64,000 nucleotides of DNA, from the NCBI RefSeq assembly GCF_026240905.1, contig NZ_JAPEVI010000001.1, positions 62,001 to 126,000 of the forward strand, read 5' to 3'. Every line of letters starts with the position of its first letter. The stretch's first letter is position 1. Positions 55,001-62,969 of this stretch are shown piece after piece. The notes beneath the pieces were generated by a model, which was not told the DNA's origin, made no database searches, and saw only the letters and a list, made by a program, of their open reading frames with translations. Source of the stretch: Roseibium salinum (GTDB lineage: Bacteria; Pseudomonadota; Alphaproteobacteria; Rhizobiales; Stappiaceae). The position numbers were made by a program, and so were the translations under genes.

Positions 55001-55262
55001 TTAGGTCTTTGACGGCACTAAGTGGAAATCGATCTTGGTGAAATCATCGCGCAGGCGGTCGTGCGCCAGAATGTGCGGGCCGCGCCCATGTGCATGAGTA
55101 GCGCGCGAAACGACAGCCCAATCGCTCGCGCCAGGCTCGCCGAGTGCTTGCCTTGCAAAACGCGACCGCGCATCGGTCAGGATCAGACCCGGCCCGGCTT
55201 GGCCCGACCCTCCGGTCCGGGCGAGCAGGACAGAAATCTCCCTCTGCGCAGTGCAGCGCCGG
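55001..55262 (-). CDS. Unidentified C-terminal reading frame next to the FAH gene, probably frameshifted
   Basis: Leftward, about 80 codons read as a plausible protein: ISVLLARTGGSGQAGPGLIL, then RFARQALGEPGASDWAVV and a good end DDFTKIDFHLVPSKT before TAA. An ATG overlapping the FAH stop (ATGA at about 55265) opens a different frame (MTGAALRRGRFL) that ends soon. This suggests a gene coupled to the FAH gene with a frameshift near 55244. I do not recognise the family. It sits in the catabolic cluster, so it may be a small enzyme of the same pathway. Confidence 0.4.
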
Positions 55263-56141
55263 TCATTCTGCGGCCGCCCCCTGGGCACCAAGATCGGCCT
55301 CGGCGATAATGGGATTGCGGCAAATGCCGATGCTTTCGATCTCGACCTCGACCACATCGCCCGCCTTCATCCACACTTGCGGCTTGCGGGCATGGCCCAC
55401 GCCGGGAGGCGTACCAAAAGCGATCATGTCGCCGGGTTCCAGCGTCATGATTTCCGAAACGATCGCAATCGTGCGCGCCACAGGGAAGATCATGTCCGAG
55501 GTATTGCTGTTCTGCAAAACCCGACCGTTCAGGCGGGTGCTGATGGCCAGCCCATGCGCGCCGGCAGGCACTTCGTCAGGTGTGACGACAACGGGACCCA
55601 GTGCGCCGGTGCCGTCAAAGTTCTTGCCTGCCGTCCATTGATGGGTCTTGCGCTGGTATTCGCGCACCGACCCGTCATTGAAGGTGGTATAGCCAAAGAC
55701 GTGGTTCAGCGCTTCCGCTTCTGAAATATGGCGCCCGCCCTTACCGATGACAACCATCAGCTCGGTCTCATAGTCGAAGGTCTGCGAGGCCAGCGGCAGG
55801 ATCATCGGGGCGTTTGCCGGGATCATGGATGTGGCCGCGCGCAGGAACATGGCGGGATAGTCGGGCACCTCATACCCGCCTTCGCGGGCATGTTCGGCAT
55901 AGTTCAATCCAAGGCAAACGATCTTGCCCGGCCGCGCCACGGGCAAGGCGGGCGTAATATCCGCTACTGGCACAGTGACGGCACCGGCCGCGGGCTGGGG
56001 CAGCGCGCCGCCCTCCGCAATATCCGCGATCAGAGCGGACAGGTCGCCCGCATTCTCGCTCAGCAAGGTTGCAGTGTCACCCGAAACACTGAAAACGGAT
56101 GGCGTTGCATCCCCTGCACGGGTTCCGGTCAACAGCTTCAT
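55263..56141 (-). CDS. Fumarylacetoacetate hydrolase (FAH) family protein
   Basis: This 292-residue FAH-fold protein has LGLNYAEHAREGG, the metal-binding YETELMVVIGKGGRHISEAE, GYTTFNDGSVREYQRK, and GDMIAFGTPPGVGHARKP. Family enzymes hydrolyse fumarylpyruvate, fumarylacetoacetate or acylpyruvates, or decarboxylate/isomerise ring-fission products. Together with the GST-like isomerase it suggests the lower part of an aromatic pathway. A related operator-like sequence (AAAGTCGATTTTTTGAG) lies 60 bases upstream. Confidence 0.9.
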   Translation of the reverse strand: MKLLTGTRAGDATPSVFSVSGDTATLLSENAGDLSALIADIAEGGALPQPAAGAVTVPVADITPALPVARPGKIVCLGLNYAEHAREGGYEVPDYPAMFLRAATSMIPANAPMILPLASQTFDYETELMVVIGKGGRHISEAEALNHVFGYTTFNDGSVREYQRKTHQWTAGKNFDGTGALGPVVVTPDEVPAGAHGLAISTRLNGRVLQNSNTSDMIFPVARTIAIVSEIMTLEPGDMIAFGTPPGVGHARKPQVWMKAGDVVEVEIESIGICRNPIIAEADLGAQGAAAE

Positions 56142-56200
56142 AGATTTCTCCCTTGACTTGGATATACCACGCTATCCCATAAAAAAAGATTTGTCAACAT

Positions 56201-56217
56201 AAAGTCGATTTTTTGAG
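56201..56217. promoter_or_regulatory. Operator-like sequence AAAGTCGATTTTTTGAG before the FAH gene
   Basis: Similar to the identical pair at 52021 and 54238 (AAA.TCGATTTTT), 60 bases upstream of the leftward FAH start, with a run of A at 56181-56187 just beyond. Confidence 0.5.
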
Positions 56218-56248
56218 ATAGAACCGAAATTTAATGAATATAATCGAT

Positions 56249-56454
56249 GGAGCTGGAGGCTGACCAATACTTCGCCAGTTCGGAATCCGCACGCTGAACA
56301 CCCGCCTCGGGAATGCCGGAGATCGCCCTTCGGATGCAAGAGCTCTCAATATGGGGGTCAATGCGCGGGAGCATGCCCAACTTGTCCTGATCGGCCTGGA
56401 ACACCCCGAAATGCCCTGCGCAACCGTCTTCGGCGTGTCACGCGTGCCGTCCAG
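56249..56454 (+). pseudogene. udh: Duplicate fragment of the uronate dehydrogenase-like gene
   Basis: 178 bases (56277-56454) align without gaps to 1675-1852 of the udh-like gene with about 15 differences; homology begins near GAGCTGGAGGC at 56250, with one base missing before 56277. It encodes a relic of the middle of the enzyme (NAGDRPSDARALNM region) and ends abruptly at CCGTCCAG. No start or stop belongs to it. Confidence 0.85.
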
Positions 56455-56561
56455 AGGAACAGGCCGAGCAGAAGCAGTTCGACAGCGACAAGGGCTACAA
56501 GGCTGCCCTGCTGTCCACGCTGAAGCGCACCCGCGAGATGCTCGCCGAAGGCGAGCTCTGA
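56455..56561 (+). pseudogene. C-terminal fragment of an unidentified gene
   Basis: Directly after the udh scrap, an open frame of about 35 codons (EQAEQKQFDSDKGYKAALL ... REMLAEGEL) ends at a TGA at 56559-56561. It looks like the C-terminal helix of a helical protein. Its origin is unknown. The odd junction with the udh scrap shows that this stretch is rearranged. Confidence 0.4.
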
Positions 56562-56602
56562 TCCTCGCGCCCCACCGCATCCACGAACTCAGGAGAACTC
56601 CC

Positions 56603-56800
56603 ATGACCGATCTCTGGTCCCCGATTGCGATCGGCAATCTACGTCTGCCGCATCGCCTGGCCATGGCGCCGATGACCCGCAGCAGGGCCAAGCCCGATGG
56701 CACCCCCGGCGACCTCGCCCCCGAATACTATTTACAGCGCGCTGCGATGGGCCTGCTGATCACCGAAGGGACCCAGCCGTCCGCGGACGGGCCGGGCTAA
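56603..56800 (+). pseudogene. NADH:flavin oxidoreductase (old yellow enzyme) N-terminal fragment
   Basis: This is a 65-codon frame with the old yellow enzyme N-terminus: LWSPIAIGNLRLPHRLAMAPMTRSRA, quoted here only in part, then YYLQRAAMGLLITEGTQ, where the family would continue for ~300 more residues. A TAA ends it. AGGAGA lies before the ATG. It is truncated, so not functional. Confidence 0.8.
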
Positions 56801-57126
56801 CCGTTATTGCCGCCTTGCTTCAGCACAGTCGGCAGATGCCGGCACCTTCATTCCAAAGGGCTGCGTGCCCGCCGAAGGTGGCGAAAGCATTATTCAGTAT
56901 GAGAAACGCGAGGACCCTATCGGGTCGCCCTGGTTAATGGTCTAACTGGAATTAACACAGGCCAGCCCCGTCCGGGATGCGCAACCACCCGCGAATTTCG
57001 AGGTTTCCGTCTAACGGCGGATTAACCAGGCTGTACAAAGCTCAAGGATGCAAACGTTGCGCGCCTTGTCAGGCACAACCCAAACAGGCAGACTTCCCGG
57101 AATACAAATTACCGGAGATCCCGCCG
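56801..57126. other. Gap before the six-haem cytochrome gene
   Basis: About 325 bases with no recognisable gene. The cytochrome reading frame extends upstream to 56977 without features, but the signal peptide sets the start at 57127. No promoter consensus stands out. Confidence 0.5.
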
Positions 57127-60114
57127 ATGTTCCGTTCCTGCGCCGCCGCGTTCCTCATCCTGTTCTCCGTGAACGCTGTCAGTGCACCGTCCGGAACCTC
57201 GGACCTCCCGCTTCCTTCCGAACTGCCGCTGCTTGATTATGAGGCCAAGCTCTATCCCTTTGTCGCAAAGCGAACCTTTGCAAAGGAAGGCTGGAAGCGC
57301 GACAAGCGCTGGCGTGACACGGGCCCCTTCCTGCTCGACACTAATTATGGCACGCACCCGGCCGTGCGGATCTACTATTCGCCGGGGCTGATCGACTGGC
57401 TGGAAGGGGGGCGCAAAGGCAAGGTTCCCGACGGCGCGATGATCGTCAAGGAAATGGTCAGCCCGCCGGCTGCCCGCTACGTGGAATACCAGAGCATGCT
57501 GGAAGTTCTGCATCCGGAGGATCCTGCGAAGGTGGAAAGTGAACTGCTTGCCTTCCTCTACACGATCGGCGGGCTCAACTGGACGGTGATGGTCAAGGAC
57601 AGCTCCGTCTCCCATGGTGGCTGGTTCTTTGCCTCGGTCGAACCGTCGGCGGAAATCGATTCCTTCGAGCCGCCATTTTCGCCTGCATCGGGTCAGGCCG
57701 GCATCGGCACGTGCATGCGCTGCCACGCCTCCGCGGAAAACCAGCTGACCTTCTCCTCCCTCGACAACATCGAGGGCTATGACGGCGAACCGCTCATCTT
57801 TCGCGTCGACGAAAGCTGGCGCGACATGAAGAGCTTTCCCCCCGGTCCGTTCAACCTGCCTGCCGTGCAGCGGCCCGCAGCGGGTGCAAGCGAGGCCACG
57901 CTGGTCGAAGACTTCTTTCACAACGACGATGCCCTGGAGCGTTCCAACGCGACTGCAGCCCCCTCGCCGACGGCGATCAATCCGGATTTTGCAAGGACCT
58001 TTCCCCCTGTGGACGGCATCGCGGTCCAGGCGGACAAGGTCCAGACACTGCCCAGCCAGTGGCTGGACCACGTTCCGTCCCGGCCGGACGGGCCGCAGCA
58101 TTTCCTGACGTCCGACAATTGCGTCGGCTGTCATGGCGGCCTGGGCGGCCCGCCCTCGGGCAACACCATGTTCCTTCAGACAGGCCCGAATTATGGCGAC
58201 GGCTACAACATCTCCGAATATGGCGAATGGCGCTGGTCACCCATGGGGCTGGCGGGTCGTGACCCGATCTTCTTCGCCCAGCTCGAGAGCGAATTCGCGC
58301 TTCTTGAAAAAGCCGGCGCGGGCGACCTCAGCGGCGATCTCGGCACAACCTGCCTGTCCTGCCACGGTGCCATGGGCCAGCGACAGCTCCAGATCGATGC
58401 CCAAGCCAAACCGGACGCGGGGCTCAATGCCAACGAATTCAAGGTGGAGTACACCCTTCTGCACGCTCCCCTTACCGAGGCGGAGAAGAAACAGCAGACC
58501 GCAGACGGCACCTATCCCTACCACACCTATGGCAACCTTGCCCGCGAGGGCATTTCCTGCGCCGTCTGCCACCATATAGCGCCGCCTCAGCGTGCCGAGG
58601 GCCAGCCTGACTACAACACGCTCGACACATTCCTGATGAACGGGACGACGGGTGTTTTCCGCCTCAACGAGGCCGACAAGCTGGTCGGACCCTATAAGGA
58701 CGTACGCAAGGTCCCGATGCAGAATTCCATGGGCATCACGCCTGTCCACGACGACTACATCAAGGACAGCGAAATGTGCGGCACCTGCCACACGATCAAC
58801 CTGCCCAATGTGGATGCCAATCTGAAAGTGCCGCTCGAAGGCTATACGGCCGCGGACCAGGAGGTCTTCAATCAGGCCGCAAGCAATGCGGCCGCCTATC
58901 TGAAGTCCGAGTATGGCGTTACCTATTCCGAGTCGCTGACGAAATTCCAGCACTCGGTCGAGCAGGCAACCTATCTTGAATGGCAGAACAGCAGCTTCAG
59001 CGCCAAGGCAACGGGCCGGACCTGCCAGAACTGTCACATGAAGTCGGACTTCAAGAGCGTCGACGGCAGCCTGAACGTACCGTCGATCACCACCCAGATC
59101 GCGTCCATCCAGGACAACACGCTGCCCGATGTCGCCAACCGTCTGCCTTCAGAGGATCTCGACGTGCCATTCCGGGAGGATTACCGGCGGCACAATTATG
59201 TTGGCCTGAATGTCTTCCTGGTGGAAATGCTGCGCCAGTTCAGCGCCGAGATGGGCATGAGCAAGACTGACCCGATGACCTATGCCACCAACGGCGCGCA
59301 GCTGGCCATCGACACGATGGCGCTGCAGGCGGCAGAAGAAACGGCGGACGTCACCCTTGATCTGGCCAAAGGCTATGACGGGCTCGTCGCCAGGGTGCGC
59401 GTTAGCAACAAGACCGGTCACCGTCTGCCCTCGGGCGTGGGCTTTCGCCGCGCGTTCCTGGAAGTCCGCGCGACCGATACCGACGGCACGGTGCTCTGGT
59501 GTTCCGGCTGCACCAACGGTGCCGGTGTCATCGTGGATGGAACGGGAACGCCGCTCAAGACAGAGTTCCTGGATGTCGTGACTGCGCGTGCCGACACGGC
59601 GCTCTTTCAACCGCACCACAGTGTCATCACCGATCAGAAACAGGTCCAGATCTACGAGGAACTGACCCTGAACGCAGCTGGCGAATTCACGACGAGTTTC
59701 GTGCACCGTGTCTCTCACCCCAAGGACAACCGGCTCACACCGCACGGGTTCCTGAGCCCGGGCACTCCCGAGTTCCAGGCCAGGTTCGGCGACAGCAAAG
59801 TTACGGAGGCCTTCATGAAGGCCACGGTGCCCGAGGGCGCCGCCGCGCGGGATCCCGACTTTGTAGCCGGCTCCGACAGTCTGGAATACCGGATAGCGCT
59901 GCCCGCAGGGATCGATCCGGCCAAGGTCACGGTAACCGCGACACTCTATTCGCAGGCCATTCCACCCTATTACCTGAAACAGCGTTTCGAGCTCGCGCCG
60001 GATGGTCCGGCCACCCGGCGTCTTTATTACCTTGCGAGCAGGCTCAAGACGGAAGGCACGCTGATTGAAGACTGGAAGCTCAAGACTGCCTCGGCGTCGG
60101 GGGCGCTGCAATAG
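57127..60114 (+). CDS. Six-haem c-type cytochrome with P460-like N-terminal domain
   Basis: This 995-residue exported protein starts with signal peptide MFRSCAAAFLILFSVNAVSA. Six CxxCH haem motifs lie at residues 196 (CMRCH), 332 (CVGCH), 409 (CLSCH), 478 (CAVCH), 551 (CGTCH) and 633 (CQNCH); an extra CxxC without His is at 792. The first ~210 residues (VRIYYSP, VPDGAMIVKEM, WTVMVKDS, GGWFFA, then CMRCHASAENQLTF) resemble cytochrome P460 domains, where a Lys crosslinks to haem; this is by eye. A C-terminal beta-rich part follows. The start at 57127 has CGGAG 9 bases upstream. The protein probably moves electrons or oxidises a small substrate in the periplasm; no partner gene is adjacent. Confidence 0.85.
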   Translation: MFRSCAAAFLILFSVNAVSAPSGTSDLPLPSELPLLDYEAKLYPFVAKRTFAKEGWKRDKRWRDTGPFLLDTNYGTHPAVRIYYSPGLIDWLEGGRKGKVPDGAMIVKEMVSPPAARYVEYQSMLEVLHPEDPAKVESELLAFLYTIGGLNWTVMVKDSSVSHGGWFFASVEPSAEIDSFEPPFSPASGQAGIGTCMRCHASAENQLTFSSLDNIEGYDGEPLIFRVDESWRDMKSFPPGPFNLPAVQRPAAGASEATLVEDFFHNDDALERSNATAAPSPTAINPDFARTFPPVDGIAVQADKVQTLPSQWLDHVPSRPDGPQHFLTSDNCVGCHGGLGGPPSGNTMFLQTGPNYGDGYNISEYGEWRWSPMGLAGRDPIFFAQLESEFALLEKAGAGDLSGDLGTTCLSCHGAMGQRQLQIDAQAKPDAGLNANEFKVEYTLLHAPLTEAEKKQQTADGTYPYHTYGNLAREGISCAVCHHIAPPQRAEGQPDYNTLDTFLMNGTTGVFRLNEADKLVGPYKDVRKVPMQNSMGITPVHDDYIKDSEMCGTCHTINLPNVDANLKVPLEGYTAADQEVFNQAASNAAAYLKSEYGVTYSESLTKFQHSVEQATYLEWQNSSFSAKATGRTCQNCHMKSDFKSVDGSLNVPSITTQIASIQDNTLPDVANRLPSEDLDVPFREDYRRHNYVGLNVFLVEMLRQFSAEMGMSKTDPMTYATNGAQLAIDTMALQAAEETADVTLDLAKGYDGLVARVRVSNKTGHRLPSGVGFRRAFLEVRATDTDGTVLWCSGCTNGAGVIVDGTGTPLKTEFLDVVTARADTALFQPHHSVITDQKQVQIYEELTLNAAGEFTTSFVHRVSHPKDNRLTPHGFLSPGTPEFQARFGDSKVTEAFMKATVPEGAAARDPDFVAGSDSLEYRIALPAGIDPAKVTVTATLYSQAIPPYYLKQRFELAPDGPATRRLYYLASRLKTEGTLIEDWKLKTASASGALQ

Positions 60115-60268
60115 GTCGACAGGTGTCGAGCCTGGGACAGGTGGAACGGGCGCGCAAAGGAGCGCTGTTGTGGGACCACCTGTCGGGCCGCTCAAGCCAA
60201 GACGTCAGCATGGACCAAACGCGATCCAGGAACTCAAGGACTCGTATGGTAAGTAGGGCGGTTGCATC

Positions 60269-60358
60269 CGCGTCATATGATGGAAGCGAGGTGTCGGCGA
60301 ACGCGCGCGCACCCGGGGTCAGCCCCTGTGCGTGGTGGAACAGCAAGACCTCGGTCAT
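60269..60358 (-). pseudogene. Dienelactone hydrolase N-terminal fragment
   Basis: Reading leftwards from ATG at 60358 (GGAGG 6 bases upstream), MTEVLLFHHAQGLTPGARAF matches the N-terminus of the dienelactone hydrolase family; after about 22 codons the sequence leaves the family. The remainder of the gene is gone. A related SRPBCC scrap lies just to the right, a common partner of such genes. Confidence 0.6.
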
Positions 60359-60510
60359 ACGGAGCCTCCGGGCGGGACGGTTGGGGGCATATTCAGCCAC
60401 TCTACAGCGTCATCGCCTCACCGGGAAGAATGCGCACACGTTTTAGGAGTAACCTCAGCGACACCGGTGGCGGCCACTGTTGATTTTCACCGAGAACTGA
60501 CCCGGTAAGG

Positions 60511-60686
60511 CCAGTGAATGGGAGGTGCGCTTCACCGCCGAGACGGCCGAGCGGACCTGCGTCGAGCTCGAACACCGAAACCTGGAGCGTCACGGCCAGG
60601 GCTGGGAAAGCGTGCGCAACGGTGTTGCTGGCGATCAGGGCTGGCCGCTGTACGTCCAAAGGTACGCCGACGCCCATGCGGGGTGA
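60511..60686 (+). pseudogene. SRPBCC (AHSA1-like) C-terminal fragment
   Basis: This reading frame ends at TGA 60684-60686 with [20 protein letters not shown], then [14 protein letters not shown] and [15 protein letters not shown]. This is the standard second half of an AHSA1-like domain (beta strand plus C-terminal helix). No N-terminal half is present. It is unrelated in sequence to the intact SRPBCC gene at 36454. Confidence 0.65.
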
Positions 60687-60838
60687 CGGATGCTCGTAGG
60701 GCGCCTCATTATCTCTAGGCACTGTCATAATCTGGTCCGTCCAGCAATACCATTGCGGAACCGACAGCGCCGGGACGGCTATGGTTTTCGAAGATTGGCA
60801 GCATGGCGGTTGGATCTCACTAGTTTCGAAAGGAAAGA

Positions 60839-60864
60839 CCGTCCGGCACCAATGTGCCGGACGG
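60839..60864 (-). terminator. Perfect 11-base hairpin with U-rich flank
   Basis: CCGTCCGGCAC and GTGCCGGACGG pair perfectly around a 4-base loop. On the minus strand the stem is followed by TCTTTCCTTTC, so it would work as a terminator of leftward transcription, for example out of the IS6 relic. Confidence 0.65.
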
Positions 60865-60870
60865 CGCCAC

Positions 60871-61429
60871 GGTTCTGTCGCAAAATATGCCTGCAGCGAG
60901 TAGCGAACACTGTGTTCCCCAGATCAGGCGGCAAAGTTCGCGAACTGCTGAAATGGACAGACTTCTTCCCTGAACTGTCCCTTGCGGATCATGCCGGCAA
61001 CCTCAATGCCAGCCAGCGTTGAGGCGGCTGCCTCGAACGATTTGAAACCAAGCATGGGCCGGGTCCGGCGCTTGATGAAACGGTGATCTTGCTCAACGAT
61101 GTTGTTGAGGTGCTTGATGCGCGCACTGTCTCGATCGGAATTGGGCAGCCGAAGCTCCGCAACATTCGATTGATCTCGTCGATCCCGGCGGTATTGGCGC
61201 CGCTCTTGTCGACCACGATTTTTCGCGGCATTCCGTTCGCTTCAAGGGCACGAGCGAAGAACTTCGTGGCAGCCGCCTTGTTTCGACGTCTGGACAGCAT
61301 GAAGTCCAGCGAAGAGGATCACATCCTTGGGGAAATGAGCGCCCTTAAAGGAAATTGCCATCGTCACGTCTCCACATCAAAGGCAAATCCATACTCCACA
61401 TCGGTTCACGAAAACTTTGCGATAGTTCC
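60871..61429 (-). mobile_element. IS6-family insertion sequence, internally deleted
   Basis: The left end GGTTCTGTCGCAAA (60871) and the right end, read inwards, GGAACTATCGCAAA (61429) match at 11 of 14 bases, as IS6 terminal repeats do. Between them lies only 559 bases, against about 800-900 in intact members. No flanking direct repeat was found. Confidence 0.7.
60924..61361 (-). pseudogene. IS6-family transposase, deleted and frameshifted
   Basis: The start (61361) encodes ISFKGAHFPKDVIL, the typical IS6 transposase N-terminus. It then jumps to FMLSRRRNKAAATKFF and IVVDKSGANTAGIDEINRM of the catalytic core, with about 100 residues missing. A second indel then shifts the frame before IKHLNNIVEQDHRFIKRRTRP, which runs to the stop at 60924. 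It therefore cannot make an active enzyme. Confidence 0.75.
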
Positions 61430-61538
61430 TTCTCAACCTGCCGCATATGCTGGAAGGCCGGATCGAGGCGGTAACGCTGGACTAGCAAATGCACGAGCAA
61501 ATTCGACAGACGCAACCATGACAGGTAAACCGCTTGAC

Positions 61539-61589
61539 TTGACGTAAGGTCGCGTCGCCAAATACTGGTTGGGCATCAAACGCCCAACC
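61539..61589 (+). promoter_or_regulatory. Possible promoter and hairpin/operator before the radical SAM gene
   Basis: TTGACG (61539-61544) lies 16-17 bases before an A/T-rich AATACTG. GGTTGGGC and GCCCAACC (61567-61589) then form a perfect 8-base inverted repeat around a 7-base loop at the likely start of transcription, 22 bases before the GTG. The hairpin could be a repressor site or an RNA element. Confidence 0.4.
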
Positions 61590-61610
61590 TGAAACCTGGA
61601 GATCCCTGAC

Positions 61611-62939
61611 GTGGTTCGCGCCCTTCTGGCCCTGCCTCCGTTGCCGCAACCCATGAATTCGCCCTACCTCGGGCAGCAATATGTTGCGGCCGCCTTGCTG
61701 TCGGCGGGCCACACGGTGCGATGCCTCGATCTTGCGAACTGCAGCCAAGCCGAGGCCCGGACTTGTCTGGCGGAAGAAGCACGCAGGTTTCGGCCGGACC
61801 TCGTCGGCATGACGCTTTTCACATACAACGCCCTGGCCGGTTACCGGTTGACTGAAGTTCTGTCCGGGACCGGCGCGCTGCTGATTGCCGGCGGACCGCA
61901 TCCAACTGTCGTGCCAGAAGAACCCCTTTCCCACGGTTTTGATCTGTCGCTTGCAGGCGAAGGCGAGCATGCAATTGTTGCTGTTGCCAAATGCCTGCAA
62001 TCAAGCGGTGACTTTGCCTCGATACCCGGCCTTTACACCCCGAACGGTCACGGCCCGCCCTACCATGCCATCGAAGACCTCGACGCTTTGCCTTATCCGC
62101 ATCTGGCCGCCGGGTCGACGGGAGACGGCACAGTGGCCGGAGGCATCGTCAGCAGCCGTGGGTGCCCGGCCAGGTGCACCTTTTGCGCCAATTATGTCAC
62201 CGGCCGAACCTATCGCTGGCGCAGCCCGGAAAATGTTGTTGCCGAAATGCGAACCTTGCGGCGCGAATTCGGGCTCTCTCACGTGCCGTTCTGGGATGAT
62301 GCGTTCACCGCACGCCGTTCCAGGCTCGAAGCCCTGTGTGACGCCATTGCGAGCGAGCCAGACCTTGCAGGCGTGACCTGGACGTGCATCACGCCGGGCA
62401 ACATGGTGCTTCCGCGCGATCTGGACAGGATGCGACACGCGGGTTGCGTGGCGATCAATTTCGGCATCGAGAGCGGCGACGCCACCATTCTGCGCGCGAT
62501 CAAGAAAGGCCAGACACCCGACCGGCTTATCGCCTCCGTTGAAGCCGCCAAGGCAGCGGGAATGATCACGATCGTGAATTTCATGTTCGGGTTCCCCGGC
62601 GAAGGCGAAGCTGAACTCGCCAACACGCGGGCCTTGATGAGTCGGCTCGCACCGATCACCGATTTCTTCAACAATTTCGGCGTTCTCGTCCCATTTCCCG
62701 GCACGCAAATCTACGACCGCTACCACGCGGAATACGGCTTTACCGGATGGTGGCTCGACCCCGGGCGCATCCCGCAATCATCTCAGCAAAACCAGGGCTA
62801 CGATCTTGAAAGCGACCCGGCCCTGGAAAAGGACTTTTTCGCTTACAAGCCGCATCTGCGGGCATTGATCGCCGACCTTGTCGGATGGAAGGCGCGGCAC
62901 AATGCAGCCTGGGCAAGCCGTCAGGCCAATAGCGGCTAG
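61611..62939 (+). CDS. B12-binding-type radical SAM protein
   Basis: This 442-residue protein has an N-terminal B12-binding-like Rossmann domain (SPYLGQQYVAAALLSAGHTV; LVGMTLFTYNA; AGGPHPTVVPEE). The radical SAM core has CPARCTFC (Cys185, Cys189, Cys192 to hold a 4Fe-4S cluster), GIESGDATIL and VNFMFGFPGE. It belongs to the broad group of B12-dependent methylases, cyclases and BchE-like enzymes; the substrate is unknown. The GTG start has GGAG 10 bases upstream. The next gene begins 30 bases later, so the two are probably one operon. Confidence 0.9.
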   Translation: MVRALLALPPLPQPMNSPYLGQQYVAAALLSAGHTVRCLDLANCSQAEARTCLAEEARRFRPDLVGMTLFTYNALAGYRLTEVLSGTGALLIAGGPHPTVVPEEPLSHGFDLSLAGEGEHAIVAVAKCLQSSGDFASIPGLYTPNGHGPPYHAIEDLDALPYPHLAAGSTGDGTVAGGIVSSRGCPARCTFCANYVTGRTYRWRSPENVVAEMRTLRREFGLSHVPFWDDAFTARRSRLEALCDAIASEPDLAGVTWTCITPGNMVLPRDLDRMRHAGCVAINFGIESGDATILRAIKKGQTPDRLIASVEAAKAAGMITIVNFMFGFPGEGEAELANTRALMSRLAPITDFFNNFGVLVPFPGTQIYDRYHAEYGFTGWWLDPGRIPQSSQQNQGYDLESDPALEKDFFAYKPHLRALIADLVGWKARHNAAWASRQANSG

Positions 62940-62969
62940 CAAAACACGCAAGACAAGGAGATCTGGATC

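Larger units (their letters stand above)
60115..60870. other. Region of gene fragments between the cytochrome and the IS6 relic
   Basis: No intact gene. It holds the truncated dienelactone hydrolase start (60269-60358), the end of an SRPBCC protein (60511-60686) and a strong hairpin (60839-60864). Confidence 0.6.
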
